This document shows positions 56,266 to 64,000 of a stretch of 64,000 bases of DNA, piece after piece (the first letter of the stretch is position 1; the number at the start of each line of letters is the position of its first letter). The stretch comes from Synechococcus sp. AG-686-F08 (lineage in GTDB: Bacteria; Cyanobacteriota; Cyanobacteriia; PCC-6307; Cyanobiaceae): NCBI GenBank assembly GCA_003210315.1, contig QCVQ01000005.1, forward strand, positions 1-64,000. Reading direction: 5' to 3'. The position numbers were made by a program, and so were the translations under genes. The notes under the pieces were generated by a model that had not been told where the DNA came from, searched no databases, and was given only the letters and a program-made list of their open reading frames with translations.

Positions 56266-57410
56266 GAATGAACCAGCCAGGCGCCTGCAGACCTCAAGCC
56301 CAAGGAGAGTCCCGGCATCCGAGCGAGGTAAGTGAGTCGCCTCATGCGATAGGCGAGAGGGCCGGCGAGGGTCAGTCCCATGCCTGTAATCGAGGCATCT
56401 CCCATCCCAAGGCTGAGCATCTCGCCAAGATCTTGAAACTGAAAACTGGGAACAGCCTTTCCCATTCGAATGGCCTGAAGCGTTCGGGCCGCCGCCGTTC
56501 CTTGCTGGAGTGCCGATTGCGCAGAGAGGGGCCAAGGGGTGTCTGCAGCGTTATGAGAGGCGATATCCCCAAGGACCACGACATTTGGGTCTGTCGTTAA
56601 TTGCAATCCATCGTCAACACTGAGAAGTCCTCGCTCCCGGGTCGGGTTGGGGATCAGGGCGGGCAACACCGGTTTGGTCCCTGCCGTCCAGATCAAACCG
56701 TCATGGTTGAGAGTTTGCGGCAAGTCGTTTTTGAGCAGTTGTACGGTGTTGGCTGATACAGATGTCACGCGAGTGTTCAGGTGGCGATGAACGCCCTTTT
56801 GATCCAGTGCCTTTTGTGCTTGTTCACGATTGAAGGCCGGGGAGCGGGAGAGAACGCTGTCCCCTAATTCGACAAGATGAATGGCGGCTGAGCCCTCAAG
56901 CATGTCGCTGAGCTTGCAAGCCAATTCAACGCCTGTTGCTCCCGCGCCAACGATGACCAGTGCCCCGTCCTTGGATGCCCGGTTGCGAAGACTGTGGACG
57001 CGTTCTTTGAGCGGAGGAATATCAGTCAGGGAATGGAAGGTGAGAGCATGCTCCTTGACTCCCGTAATCCCAAAGTCATCGGGCTGCGAGCCAGTTGCGA
57101 GCACCAGCTGGCTGTAGTTCAGAACCTGGCCGCGGCTGGTTTGTAGAGATTTCTTCGCAGTATTAATCGATGTCACCCGGTCATCGAGGTGGGGAATGCG
57201 TCGCCCCTGGAGAAGGCTGTCGTAGCTGGGAGCGATCTCCCAACTCTTCATTTCGCCACTGAGGAGCTCGTAGAGAAGCGGTAAGAAAAGGAATTGTTGG
57301 CGCGGCTCAATCAACAACAGCGGCGGACGGGGCCGTTGATTACTGAGCGCTAAAGCCGTTGTTAAACCTGCAAATCCACCGCCCACAACAATGATTGGAT
57401 CGTTGTGCAT
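56262..57410 (-). CDS. Type II NADH dehydrogenase-like FAD protein
   Basis: A 382-residue flavoprotein of the NDH-2 group, which oxidises NAD(P)H and passes electrons to quinone without pumping protons. The FAD site IIVVGGGFAGLTTALALS begins at residue 6, the NAD site VIVGAGATGVELACKL near 145, and the second FAD contact VVLGDIASHNAADTPWP near 290. The C-terminus reads GLTLAGPLAYRMRRLTYL. I use the ATG at 57410, just before the FAD motif; longer starts at 57461 or 57518 would overlap cysH. It is divergent from cysH across about 85 bp. Confidence 0.88.
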   Translation of the reverse strand: MHNDPIIVVGGGFAGLTTALALSNQRPRPPLLLIEPRQQFLFLPLLYELLSGEMKSWEIAPSYDSLLQGRRIPHLDDRVTSINTAKKSLQTSRGQVLNYSQLVLATGSQPDDFGITGVKEHALTFHSLTDIPPLKERVHSLRNRASKDGALVIVGAGATGVELACKLSDMLEGSAAIHLVELGDSVLSRSPAFNREQAQKALDQKGVHRHLNTRVTSVSANTVQLLKNDLPQTLNHDGLIWTAGTKPVLPALIPNPTRERGLLSVDDGLQLTTDPNVVVLGDIASHNAADTPWPLSAQSALQQGTAAARTLQAIRMGKAVPSFQFQDLGEMLSLGMGDASITGMGLTLAGPLAYRMRRLTYLARMPGLSLGLRSAGAWLVHS

Positions 57411-57495
57411 GGTGGTGTCGGAAGTCAGAGCTTCGGAAGCGGTTTTCGAAACCATAGACATGACGCCATGCCCCTCGGCGTTGGATGATGGAGAG

Positions 57496-58269
57496 ATGAG
57501 GGATGTCTCCACCTCCAAGAATCAGCCTGTCGTTGCCGCTGGCCCCAAGGCTGAGGCGGGAGACCCGCAACAAGCGCGTGAGCAGCTTGAGCCGTTGGAT
57601 GCGCGCTCAAGGCTGCTGTGGGCTCATGAGCAATTTGGCTCGGGTTTTGCCCTAACCACCAGCTTCGGAATCCAATCCTCTGTGTTGCTGCACTTGTTGA
57701 GCGGGATGGATCGAGGCCGAGACATTCCAGTGATCTGGGTGGATACGGGCTATCTCCCCCCTGAAACCTATCGCTATGCCGAAGATCTTCGCGAACGCTT
57801 CGATCTGAATCTCCACATCGCTCAGTCTTCCTCGTCTGCAGCTCGGATGGAGGCGCTCCATGGCCGCCTTTGGGAATCAGGTGTTGTTGAGGACATGGAG
57901 CTCTACCTCAAAATGCGCAAAGTTGAGCCACTTGAAGAAGCGATGCATCGTCTTCAAGTGGCTTGTTGGGCAAGCGGTGTGCGCCGTGCTCAGACGGATA
58001 CACGCCGAACCATGACTGCGCTCGATCCCATTCGCGGTCGCTTGTCCTTGAGGCCGCTTTTGGAGTGGACCTCTCGCGATGTCTTCTACTACATGAAGGA
58101 GAACGATCTCCCCCAGCATCCCTTGTTTGAAAAGGGGTATTCCACAGTTGGAGACTGGCACTCCAGTGGCCCTGACGGGATGGAGGCGACGGGACGAGAC
58201 ACTCGCTTTGCAGGCCTAAAGCAGGAATGTGGCATCCATGTGCCAGGTGTCATGGGTGATGGCATCTAG
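57496..58269 (+). CDS. cysH: Phosphoadenylyl-sulfate reductase (PAPS reductase)
   Basis: A 257-residue enzyme that reduces PAPS to sulfite, using thioredoxin. Marks are FALTTSFGIQSSVLLHLL, VIWVDTGYLPPETY, SLRPLLEWTSRDVF and the end KQECGIHVPG with the catalytic Cys. It lacks the CC...CxxC pairs of 4Fe-4S APS reductases, so PAPS is the likely substrate. I chose the ATG at 57496 (MRDVSTSK); another ATG 12 codons upstream is open. coaX overlaps its end by 11 bp. Confidence 0.92.
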   Translation: MRDVSTSKNQPVVAAGPKAEAGDPQQAREQLEPLDARSRLLWAHEQFGSGFALTTSFGIQSSVLLHLLSGMDRGRDIPVIWVDTGYLPPETYRYAEDLRERFDLNLHIAQSSSSAARMEALHGRLWESGVVEDMELYLKMRKVEPLEEAMHRLQVACWASGVRRAQTDTRRTMTALDPIRGRLSLRPLLEWTSRDVFYYMKENDLPQHPLFEKGYSTVGDWHSSGPDGMEATGRDTRFAGLKQECGIHVPGVMGDGI

Positions 58270-58957
58270 CGAAGATCTCCGATCCCGATGCTTGCTGATT
58301 GGAAACAGCCGCTGGCACTGGGCAGAGCAGAAAGGTAATTCTCACTGGGTCTATCAGCATGAGGCCGCGGCACCTGAAGCGTTGGAAGCACCCAGCGATC
58401 TCCTCTCCTGGGCCGCTGTGGGGGTGATCCCAAACCATCCTGGTTTGCAGTCAAGTAAACGCTTGAACCTGAGTGCGATCCCACTTCAGGGGATTCCGCC
58501 TTGGTTAGGCATCGATCGAGCGCTCGCTGGATGGGGGGCTTGGCGTGCGAATCAAAATCGTGTTGGCGTCCTGGTGGTGGATGCAGGCACGGTTCTCAGC
58601 CTTACCAGAATTTCTGCGGATGGATCGTTCTCTGGTGGGTTGTTGGCGGCTGGCTACGGCCTTCAATTGCGCGCGATGAGTGAGGCCACAGCAGGCCTTA
58701 CAGAGACCTCGCCCTTTGTTTTAGATCCCAAAGAAGCGGAGACTTTCCCTTTCGAGACTCAGGCAGCCATGCGCTCTGGAGTGCAGCAAAGTTTGGTGGG
58801 TCTCATCCGTCAAGCCCATGCGCAAAGCCCATGGCCGATTTGGCTCTGTGGAGGAGATTCCCCCCAACTGCTCCCGAAACTTCAGGAGCAGTTGGGGATG
58901 GAGGTGATTCATGCCCCGAACTTGGTGATGGAGGCGATGGTCGAGCTGATCAGCTGA
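58259..58957 (+). CDS. coaX: Type III pantothenate kinase
   Basis: A 232-residue kinase for the first step of coenzyme A synthesis. The ATP-binding start is LLIGNSRWHWAEQ (DXGNT-like, here with IGNSR). The DxGT motif VVDAGTVLSLTRIS and GGLLAAGYGLQLRAM are typical of CoaX. It is shorter and more divergent than the 255-residue enzymes, as in other marine Synechococcus. The ATG at 58259 overlaps the cysH stop by 11 bp, and the gene's end overlaps bcp by 8 bp. Confidence 0.85.
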   Translation: MASSEDLRSRCLLIGNSRWHWAEQKGNSHWVYQHEAAAPEALEAPSDLLSWAAVGVIPNHPGLQSSKRLNLSAIPLQGIPPWLGIDRALAGWGAWRANQNRVGVLVVDAGTVLSLTRISADGSFSGGLLAAGYGLQLRAMSEATAGLTETSPFVLDPKEAETFPFETQAAMRSGVQQSLVGLIRQAHAQSPWPIWLCGGDSPQLLPKLQEQLGMEVIHAPNLVMEAMVELIS

Positions 58958-59417
58958 TGCCTAGATCACTGAGGATTTGATCGGCCATGGAGTCAGATTT
59001 CACTTTTCGGTAGATCAATTCCAACCGCCCTTCCGCGTCTACGACGAAGGTGTGACGCATCATCCCCATGGATTCGCGACCCATGAACTTTTTCAGACCG
59101 TAACTCTCAAAGCTGCTGGCAACGGGGCAGGGCGCTTCATCACTCAGCAGCGTGAAGGGCAATTCCTGCTTGGCGATGAAGCGTGTGTGCGATGACGCGT
59201 TGTCCTTGCTGATCCCTAAGACGTGGATTCCATGGTCCTTAAAGGACGACCAGCGATCTCGGAAATTGCAGGCCTCTTTCGTGCAACCAGGGGTGGCGTC
59301 TTTGGGATAGAAATAGATCACCACGCGCTGCCCCCGTAAGGAGGCCAAGTGCACGGGCTCTCCGTTTTGGTCAGGAAGTGTGAAATCAGGCGCGAGATCG
59401 CCGATCTGCAAAGTCAT
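58950..59417 (-). CDS. bcp: Peroxiredoxin (BCP/PrxQ type)
   Basis: A 155-residue thiol peroxidase. The peroxidatic and resolving Cys are in ATPGCTKEACNFRDRW (Cx4C), the PrxQ hallmark, after DLAPDFTLPDQNGEPVHLAS. It reduces H2O2 and lipid peroxides with thioredoxin; in plastids PrxQ protects the thylakoid. The start ATG at 59417 is on the opposite strand to, and close to, the phosphopantetheinyl transferase gene. A short extension to 59429 is open. Confidence 0.95.
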   Translation of the reverse strand: MTLQIGDLAPDFTLPDQNGEPVHLASLRGQRVVIYFYPKDATPGCTKEACNFRDRWSSFKDHGIHVLGISKDNASSHTRFIAKQELPFTLLSDEAPCPVASSFESYGLKKFMGRESMGMMRHTFVVDAEGRLELIYRKVKSDSMADQILSDLGIS

Positions 59418-59454
59418 GGAGGAAGGCAACAGCCGGAGCGGAAGCGTAACCGTG

Positions 59455-60072
59455 ATGTGGCTTGGACCGGCTTCCTCAAGAAATCCTTGCGTGTCAGATC
59501 AGGAACGAGTTTGGGCATGCAACTTGGGTCACACCCGGCAGCAGCGTTTCCTTGGATCCCGAGCTTGGATGCGTTCGTGTCTTGGTGATTTGTGGGCAGT
59601 GCCCGCGCAGGACATTCCCCTGCATGCGCCCCCGGGTGCGCCTCCCTCGATGCACTCAGGTTGGGGATTTATCAGCCTCAGCCATAGCCAAGGTTTTGCG
59701 TTGATGGCCTGGTCTTCTGCCCCCGTTGGGGTTGATTTAGAGCGACTGGATCGGCCCTTCGCTTCTGAAGCGCTGATGAGGCGTTACTACGCATCAAGCG
59801 AGCAGCATCAATTGAAAGGCCTCCCCAAGCATGCGTTTCACGAAAGTGTTTTGCAGCACTGGCTGATTAAGGAAGCTGCGATTAAGTGGCAGCAGGGATC
59901 TTTGGCTCGGGACCTGTCGCACTGGGTTGTGTCGGCCGATGGGCTGAGTGCAAGCCACCGAGGCAAAGATTTTCAGGTATCGGCGCACAGTCGCCAACTA
60001 GGCCCATGGGGTATGGCGATCGTGTCAGCTTGCGAGCAGAACTTGACTGGAGTAACGGTCTGCCTAAGTTGA
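59455..60072 (+). CDS. 4'-phosphopantetheinyl transferase (Sfp/HetI-like)
   Basis: A 205-residue enzyme that moves the phosphopantetheine arm from CoA to carrier proteins. Marks are HAPPGAPP and WGFISLSHSQGFALMAW in the first half, then APVGVDLERLDRP (Mg2+ site) and WLIKEAAIKWQQGSL in the second. In marine cyanobacteria this is usually the only such enzyme and serves fatty acid ACP. I chose the ATG at 59455, in line with homologues; an ATG at 59416 would share CATG with the bcp start. Confidence 0.87.
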   Translation: MWLGPASSRNPCVSDQERVWACNLGHTRQQRFLGSRAWMRSCLGDLWAVPAQDIPLHAPPGAPPSMHSGWGFISLSHSQGFALMAWSSAPVGVDLERLDRPFASEALMRRYYASSEQHQLKGLPKHAFHESVLQHWLIKEAAIKWQQGSLARDLSHWVVSADGLSASHRGKDFQVSAHSRQLGPWGMAIVSACEQNLTGVTVCLS

Positions 60073-60103
60073 AATTTCAATTGGAATCAAGATTCTCATT
60101 GGC

Positions 60104-60610
60104 GTGACTGAAGCTTGGATGCGATCTCTTTCCACTTCTGTTCCAACGGTGGTGGCAGCCCTTCTTTTGGGCGGCCTAGGAGTGATTGCGACTAGCGAAA
60201 CGAAGGTGTCCACTCCTGGTGAAATTGGTCTCTCAATGGATGCACGACTTGTTCGACAGCTCGATGATCAAGAAGCAACCTTGAATCAACGTCTCCAAGC
60301 CGAAACCTTGCTTAGGGCGTTCGTGCGCGGTCAGCTCGCCAGCTTTTATTGGGGACAATTTGCGTCATCGCTGGTTGACCTTGGTTTGAGTAGCGATAAA
60401 AACGTGAATGTTCGCGTTGAAACGAAGGGCAGCAGTACGCGCCTATGGGTCTCCCCTCAACGCGGGAGTGAAAACTATGTTGCGATTGTGCATTTCAATG
60501 GCTCCAAGCTTGTTCGGCGTCAATGTCGAGGAATAACCCCTGTTTCTGCTGACCAGAAAGCTGCTGTTTGCCCCGAAGGATGGAAGGCGTTTGAGATCCC
60601 TGAGGTCTGA
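60104..60610 (+). CDS. Predicted secreted protein, function unknown
   Basis: A 168-residue protein with a hydrophobic N-terminal helix (VPTVVAALLLGGLGVIA, about 13-29) that may be a signal or anchor. The rest is polar and beta-rich, with two cysteines near the end (RRQCRGITP and AVCPEGWK) that could form a disulfide. The start helix and the C-terminal Cys pair recall minor pilin-like proteins, but no prepilin cleavage site is clear. The start is GTG at 60104; an ATG at 60119 is also in frame. Confidence 0.55.
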   Translation: MTEAWMRSLSTSVPTVVAALLLGGLGVIATSETKVSTPGEIGLSMDARLVRQLDDQEATLNQRLQAETLLRAFVRGQLASFYWGQFASSLVDLGLSSDKNVNVRVETKGSSTRLWVSPQRGSENYVAIVHFNGSKLVRRQCRGITPVSADQKAAVCPEGWKAFEIPEV

Positions 60611-60620
60611 GTTTTGATCG

Positions 60621-60695
60621 CCCTAAAGCACTAATAGAGCGAGAGTCTCGATTTAATACCCAATAGTGCATTGGTTCTATTAGTGCGCATTAGGG
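60621..60695. promoter_or_regulatory. 75-bp near-palindrome upstream of the DUF1400-like gene
   Basis: CCCTAA (60621-60626) and GCACTAATAGA (60628-60638) pair with TCTATTAGTGC (60676-60686) and TTAGGG (60690-60695), a 17-bp imperfect stem. A small CGAGA-G-TCTCG palindrome lies inside. No T run follows, so it is not a usual terminator. An operator, a processing site or an RNA element are all possible. Confidence 0.5.
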
Positions 60696-60762
60696 ACAGT
60701 TTCTTGTACTGGACCCACCATTTTTGTTGGCAATCCATTTTCCTGCGACTAAGTTTTAAGTG

Positions 60763-61416
60763 ATGTCTATATCTCCATCGTCCGTGTTCACCCGTCTTGC
60801 AGCTGGCGTTCTCGCCGCCGCTTCTCTCACAACTCTGGCTGTTGCAGCCGAAGCCGCTGAGCGCCCTGTGCGCTGGAAAACTGGCGGTGCTGTTTGGTCC
60901 ACCAAGTCCTCAGCTTTCAGAACCTTCTTCGCTGACGGTGAAATCACCGATCGCGGCCTCCAAGGTGGAATCAACAATTCCGGCTGGACTGCAGAAGAAA
61001 TCCAAGAGGGCATGACCCGCTCCTACCAGGTTGACCTCGTGGGCGTTTCACGTTTCCTCTATTCCAGCGACGGCGTTGCCTTCCTTCAGGACCAGACCAA
61101 GAGTTACTACCCCTACTGGAGGAAACAGGAGACAGCTGTTGTTGCTCTTCGCTCCGCCATCATCCTTGACGCTGCTGACGGCCAGATCTCTTCTGCCGGC
61201 ATCCTGAATGGCCTCCCCGTTGACTTCGCTCTGGCTGACAACGGTGCATCTGATGGCTCCCAGAACGTCTGTAAGAGTGGTCTTGATGGCGCCCAGGCCA
61301 CTTCGCTGATGTCTTGGTACGTCTTCCTTCCTGCTTGTGTGCAAGCCAAGCAGATCCTTCCTGCTGCTCCAGCTCCTCGCGCTGCTGCACCTGCTCCCGT
61401 TCGCGGCCTCTGGTGA
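60763..61416 (+). CDS. Secreted DUF1400-like protein without hydrolase domain
   Basis: A 217-residue protein with a signal peptide (RLAAGVLAAASLTTLAVAA, cleavage near residue 30). The mature part resembles the DUF1400 domain that in many cyanobacteria precedes an alpha/beta hydrolase: FRTFFADGEITDRGLQGG and FLYSSDGVAFLQDQT, then RSAIILDAADGQIS. No hydrolase domain follows; instead there is a Cys-containing end and a Pro/Ala-rich tail (LPAAPAPRAAAPAP). The gene has a palindromic leader and a strong terminator and is rich in codons favoured by abundant genes, so it may be well expressed. The function is unknown. The ATG at 60763 is used; 60760 is an adjacent alternative. Confidence 0.75.
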   Translation: MSISPSSVFTRLAAGVLAAASLTTLAVAAEAAERPVRWKTGGAVWSTKSSAFRTFFADGEITDRGLQGGINNSGWTAEEIQEGMTRSYQVDLVGVSRFLYSSDGVAFLQDQTKSYYPYWRKQETAVVALRSAIILDAADGQISSAGILNGLPVDFALADNGASDGSQNVCKSGLDGAQATSLMSWYVFLPACVQAKQILPAAPAPRAAAPAPVRGLW

Positions 61417-61437
61417 TCGAACGGCTTCGGCCGTTTC

Positions 61438-61466
61438 AAGCCTCGGCAATGCCGGGGCTTTTTTTA
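61438..61466 (+). terminator. Rho-independent terminator of the DUF1400-like gene
   Basis: AAGCCTCGGCA and TGCCGGGGCTT pair with a short loop, followed by seven T. It lies 22 bp after the stop codon. A second weak hairpin (GGCTTCGGCC) precedes it. Confidence 0.85.
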
Positions 61467-61480
61467 TGGCTGGCCGTTAC

Positions 61481-63673
61481 TTAGGAAGGCATCGTGCAGG
61501 CAAGTCGCTGATGGATCAGAGGTTGTGACAGTTGCCCTCCCCGTTTTGTTTGCAGAAGTTGCTGAAGTGTGCTGAGCACCTTCTCGGGCTGGCTGCAGCG
61601 ATTGACGAGAGATCGATAGGGACGATCGTCTGCAAGCCAACGTTTCAGAAGGCGTTCGTCAATCGGAAGTGACAGGGGTTCCTGCCATTGCTCTGTGCTG
61701 ACTGATGTTGCGAGGCCTTCGAGCTGCTGGCGTACGAGCTGATCAAGCTGCTGGGTGAGGAGCCACTGTTGTTCTTTTTCTAGAAGTTCTAACAGTGCTT
61801 CGGTCGATCCAGGGCATTGCTCTGAAAGCGCCGCCGCGGGCCCGATGGCGGTTTGGCTGAGAAGAACATGCAGTTGAGCTGCTGGTGAAAGCTTTAAGTG
61901 GAGTTGCTGCCAAAACTCTGGAGATTCGATCCAAGCGCGATCATCACCGCTGAACCGGCCTCCCACCACTTCGAATCGCCAGTCTTGAGGAAGCGCCTGC
62001 AAAGCCTTGCCCCCTCCTGTGAGGAGATTAGGGCGAAGGAGTGGATCAAGAAGATCCAGCTGTGCTTCAAGTCGGGCTTGCTCTTCAGTGGTGCTGCAAA
62101 GGATCGTGACGCTTCCCTCCTGCACAGCATTCATTGGACCTAAAGCCCAGAGCAGGGAACGCCCCCCGAGCACCAGCACCCTGTCGGTGCGTTGAAAGGT
62201 CACTGGGGTCCAAAGTCGCTGCTGTAGGTCTTGCAAACGTTCATCGTTTTGGGCGAGCTGTCGATGCAGCCAGCGCTCCACCTCAGGCAGGTCTGGACCA
62301 CTGCTGAGGAGGAGCGGGTGGGTTTGGGCCGCCTCTGCCGCGACGGCGAGCTGAGCAGCTCGACGTTCGAGCATCCGTCCTCGCCGTTCTCCTTCCCACC
62401 CCTGCTTGCTCGGTGTCCAGAACACCTCCCCCTGCAGGGCATCGGGGAGGTAGTTCTGTGCGATCCAATGCTCCCTGTAGGCGTGGGGGTAGCGGTACCC
62501 CTTTCCATCGCCGAAGGCTTCACCATCGCGATGGGCATCGCGGAGATGGCTTGGCACAGTTTGGCTTTGCGTACTGCGTACAAGACGGATGGCTTCGAAC
62601 AATCCCATCGTGCTGTTGCTTTTTTCGGCGCAGGCCAGGTACAGAGCTGCCTGGGCAAGCGGGTAAAGCCCTTCTGGCAAACCGATGCGCTCGAAGGCTG
62701 CTGCGCAGGCTTCCACGACGACCATGGCTTGGGGGTCGGCTAGACCAATGTCCTCGCCCGCTGAAATCAACATCCGTCGAAAGATGAACCTTGGGTTTTC
62801 CCCTGCTTCCAACATTCGAGCCAGCCAAAATAAAGCTGCATCAGCATCGGAGCCCCGAAGGGATTTGATGAATGCGCTAATCGTGTCGAAGTGGGCATCT
62901 CCCTGTTTGTCGTAGAGCACAGCTCGCTCTTGAATCGACTCCTCGGCGATGGTCAAATCAATTGCAATCGTTGCCTCTGGATCGGAGGGGGTTGTGCTTT
63001 CCACTGCCAGCTCGAGGGCATTGAGAAGGCTGCGCGCGTCACCGTTGGCCACATCCACCATGTGGGCTTCGGCCTCGGGAGTGATCGTGACCGAACGATT
63101 GCCATAGCCCCGCTCTTTGTCGTGAAGGGCACGATGGAGCAATTGATGGAGATCGCTGGCTTCCAGGCTTTGAAGACGAAACAGGCGTGAACGGCTCACG
63201 AGCGCTTTGTTGACTTCGAAGTAAGGGTTCTCAGTGGTGGCACCGATCAGGGTGAGAGTGCCGTTCTCGACCCAAGGGAGCAGCGCATCTTGTTGAGCAC
63301 TGTTGAAGCGATGCACTTCATCGATGAACAGGATGGTTCGCAAGCCATGTCTCTCCAAGCGCTCTTTGGCGGCGTCTACTTGCTCACGCAGGTCCTTCAC
63401 GCCGGCCAGAACAGCATTCAGGCTGCTGAACTGCGCACGGGTGTGGGTGGCAATGATCCTGGCCAGGGTTGTTTTCCCGACACCAGGCGGTCCGTGCAGG
63501 ATCAGATTGCCCACCCGGTCTGCGGCGATCGCCCGGCGCAGCAAACGGCCTTCAGCAAGGATCGCGTTTTGGCCTGCAAATTCATCGAGTGTTGTGGGCC
63601 TCAATCGGTCAGCTAGGGGTGCCTGTTGCCGCCTTAGCTGGTTTCCGTGGTGGCTGAACAGATCTTCAACCAA
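61481..63673 (-). CDS. RarA/MgsA recombination ATPase with C-terminal unknown domain
   Basis: A 730-residue protein. The first 440 residues are RarA (MgsA), an AAA+ ATPase related to clamp loaders that acts at stalled forks. Walker A is LHGPPGVGKTTLARI (about residues 58-72), Walker B ILFIDEVHRFN, sensor 1 GATTENP, and the MgsA C-terminal part reads ENPRFIFRRMLISAGEDIGLADP. The last 290 residues are an extension, degenerate and Gln/Leu-rich, with VLVLGGRSLLWAL and VTILCSTTEEQARL which look like a methyltransferase-type Rossmann core. Such fusions are known in cyanobacteria as RarA with an unknown domain. The start is TTG at 63673. Confidence 0.9.
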   Translation of the reverse strand: MVEDLFSHHGNQLRRQQAPLADRLRPTTLDEFAGQNAILAEGRLLRRAIAADRVGNLILHGPPGVGKTTLARIIATHTRAQFSSLNAVLAGVKDLREQVDAAKERLERHGLRTILFIDEVHRFNSAQQDALLPWVENGTLTLIGATTENPYFEVNKALVSRSRLFRLQSLEASDLHQLLHRALHDKERGYGNRSVTITPEAEAHMVDVANGDARSLLNALELAVESTTPSDPEATIAIDLTIAEESIQERAVLYDKQGDAHFDTISAFIKSLRGSDADAALFWLARMLEAGENPRFIFRRMLISAGEDIGLADPQAMVVVEACAAAFERIGLPEGLYPLAQAALYLACAEKSNSTMGLFEAIRLVRSTQSQTVPSHLRDAHRDGEAFGDGKGYRYPHAYREHWIAQNYLPDALQGEVFWTPSKQGWEGERRGRMLERRAAQLAVAAEAAQTHPLLLSSGPDLPEVERWLHRQLAQNDERLQDLQQRLWTPVTFQRTDRVLVLGGRSLLWALGPMNAVQEGSVTILCSTTEEQARLEAQLDLLDPLLRPNLLTGGGKALQALPQDWRFEVVGGRFSGDDRAWIESPEFWQQLHLKLSPAAQLHVLLSQTAIGPAAALSEQCPGSTEALLELLEKEQQWLLTQQLDQLVRQQLEGLATSVSTEQWQEPLSLPIDERLLKRWLADDRPYRSLVNRCSQPEKVLSTLQQLLQTKRGGQLSQPLIHQRLACTMPS

Positions 63674-63777
63674 CCGACCAATCTCCCCTCAATAGTCTCT
63701 GTGTATGGATTCTTGCCTGATCCGAACCAAAATTGGGGTGAAATTCGACCATAATCCCTACGTTCGTCACAGGATTT

Positions 63778-64000
63778 GTGCTGCGTTTTCGTCCACTGCT
63801 GCCTGTGCTCCTAACAGCAATTTCCGTAACTGCTTGCGGAGGCTCTGATGAAAAGACGCCAGCGCTACCGGTCCAGCAAGCCTCAGTTCTAGAAGCGACG
63901 TTTACTGACAATATCGATACGGTGAGCACGCTAGAGGCCAATGCGTTGGTTGAGCTAGCCGCCCAAACATCAGGTCGTGTCACTGAGCTCAAGGTGTCTC
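63778..64000 (+). CDS. RND/ABC efflux adaptor (HlyD-like membrane fusion protein), partial
   Basis: The frame runs off the window end. It starts with GTG and shows a lipoprotein signal (LPVLLTAISVTAC, lipobox Cys near residue 20), then a polar part and QASVLEATFTDNIDTVSTLEA followed by LVELAAQTSGRVTELKVS. That last stretch is the biotinyl-lipoyl-like start of periplasmic adaptors. It would bridge an inner membrane pump and a TolC-type channel such as the one at 30.8-32.5 kb. Only 74 residues are visible. Confidence 0.75.
   Translation, partial: MLRFRPLLPVLLTAISVTACGGSDEKTPALPVQQASVLEATFTDNIDTVSTLEANALVELAAQTSGRVTELKVS

Overview
The window is chromosomal DNA of a marine unicellular cyanobacterium, most likely a Synechococcus of the marine subcluster (a clade I-type strain such as CC9311 would fit, but this is inference). 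The evidence is psbU, petL, ndhO, a high-light-inducible protein, zeta-carotene desaturase, many short cyanobacteria-specific genes, densely packed overlapping genes at roughly 50-55% GC, and an rRNA operon ordered 16S - tRNA-Ile - tRNA-Ala - 23S - 5S with a spacer of about 760 bp. No CRISPR array, insertion sequence, integrase or prophage was seen; the content is almost entirely core housekeeping.

Layout. 0-9.5 kb: a GT-C type membrane glycosyltransferase, ndhO, a CPA1 antiporter, an SDR39U1 epimerase, a minus-strand operon (A-type Fe-S carrier, TPR protein, LpxB-like protein, small membrane protein), then a plus-strand group with zeta-carotene desaturase, an SRPBCC protein and a lipoprotein. 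9.5-13.8 kb: a tight minus-strand operon (DUF751 protein, rbfA, GH3 hexosaminidase, TPR glycosyltransferase, hemD). 13.8-21.7 kb: GST, aroK, a tandem-domain PTPS with a RibD-like reductase, a FemAB-like acyltransferase, a B12-type radical SAM protein and petL. 21.7-33.3 kb: a frameshifted MFS gene behind rimO, a VKOR-thioredoxin fusion, nadB, psbU, and the run uppP - TIGR03279 protein - TolC - inositol phosphatase. 33.3-39.3 kb: a long structured leader and the rRNA operon. 39.3-47.9 kb: YihY-family protein, exonuclease VII genes with a newly read 58-aa membrane protein, an Hli protein, hrpB, and an HtrA protease. 48-57.5 kb: ABC-F ATPase, a patch of small unknown genes including a Nif11-like protein and a ribbon-helix-helix regulator, anmK, a Ktr-type K+ uptake pair, hflX and a type II NADH dehydrogenase. 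57.5-64 kb: cysH, coaX, bcp, a phosphopantetheinyl transferase, a DUF1400-like secreted protein, a RarA fusion protein and the start of an RND-type adaptor.

Working together: NagZ-type GH3, AnmK and UppP touch cell-wall turnover and lipid carrier recycling. The CPA1 antiporter and KtrA/KtrB handle Na+/K+ balance expected in sea water. ndhO, petL, psbU, hli and VKOR serve the photosynthetic membrane.

The most noteworthy observations are a strongly folded candidate RNA just upstream of the rRNA operon, a one-base G-run frameshift splitting an MFS exporter, a tRNA-Ile that reads one base short in its anticodon arm, a 75-bp near-palindrome before the DUF1400 gene, a perfect small palindrome before the RHH regulator, and several tiny genes (petL, hli, 58-aa and 44-aa proteins) that ordinary length cut-offs miss. 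Nothing here is a clear undescribed multi-gene system; the leader RNA is the best candidate for something new.
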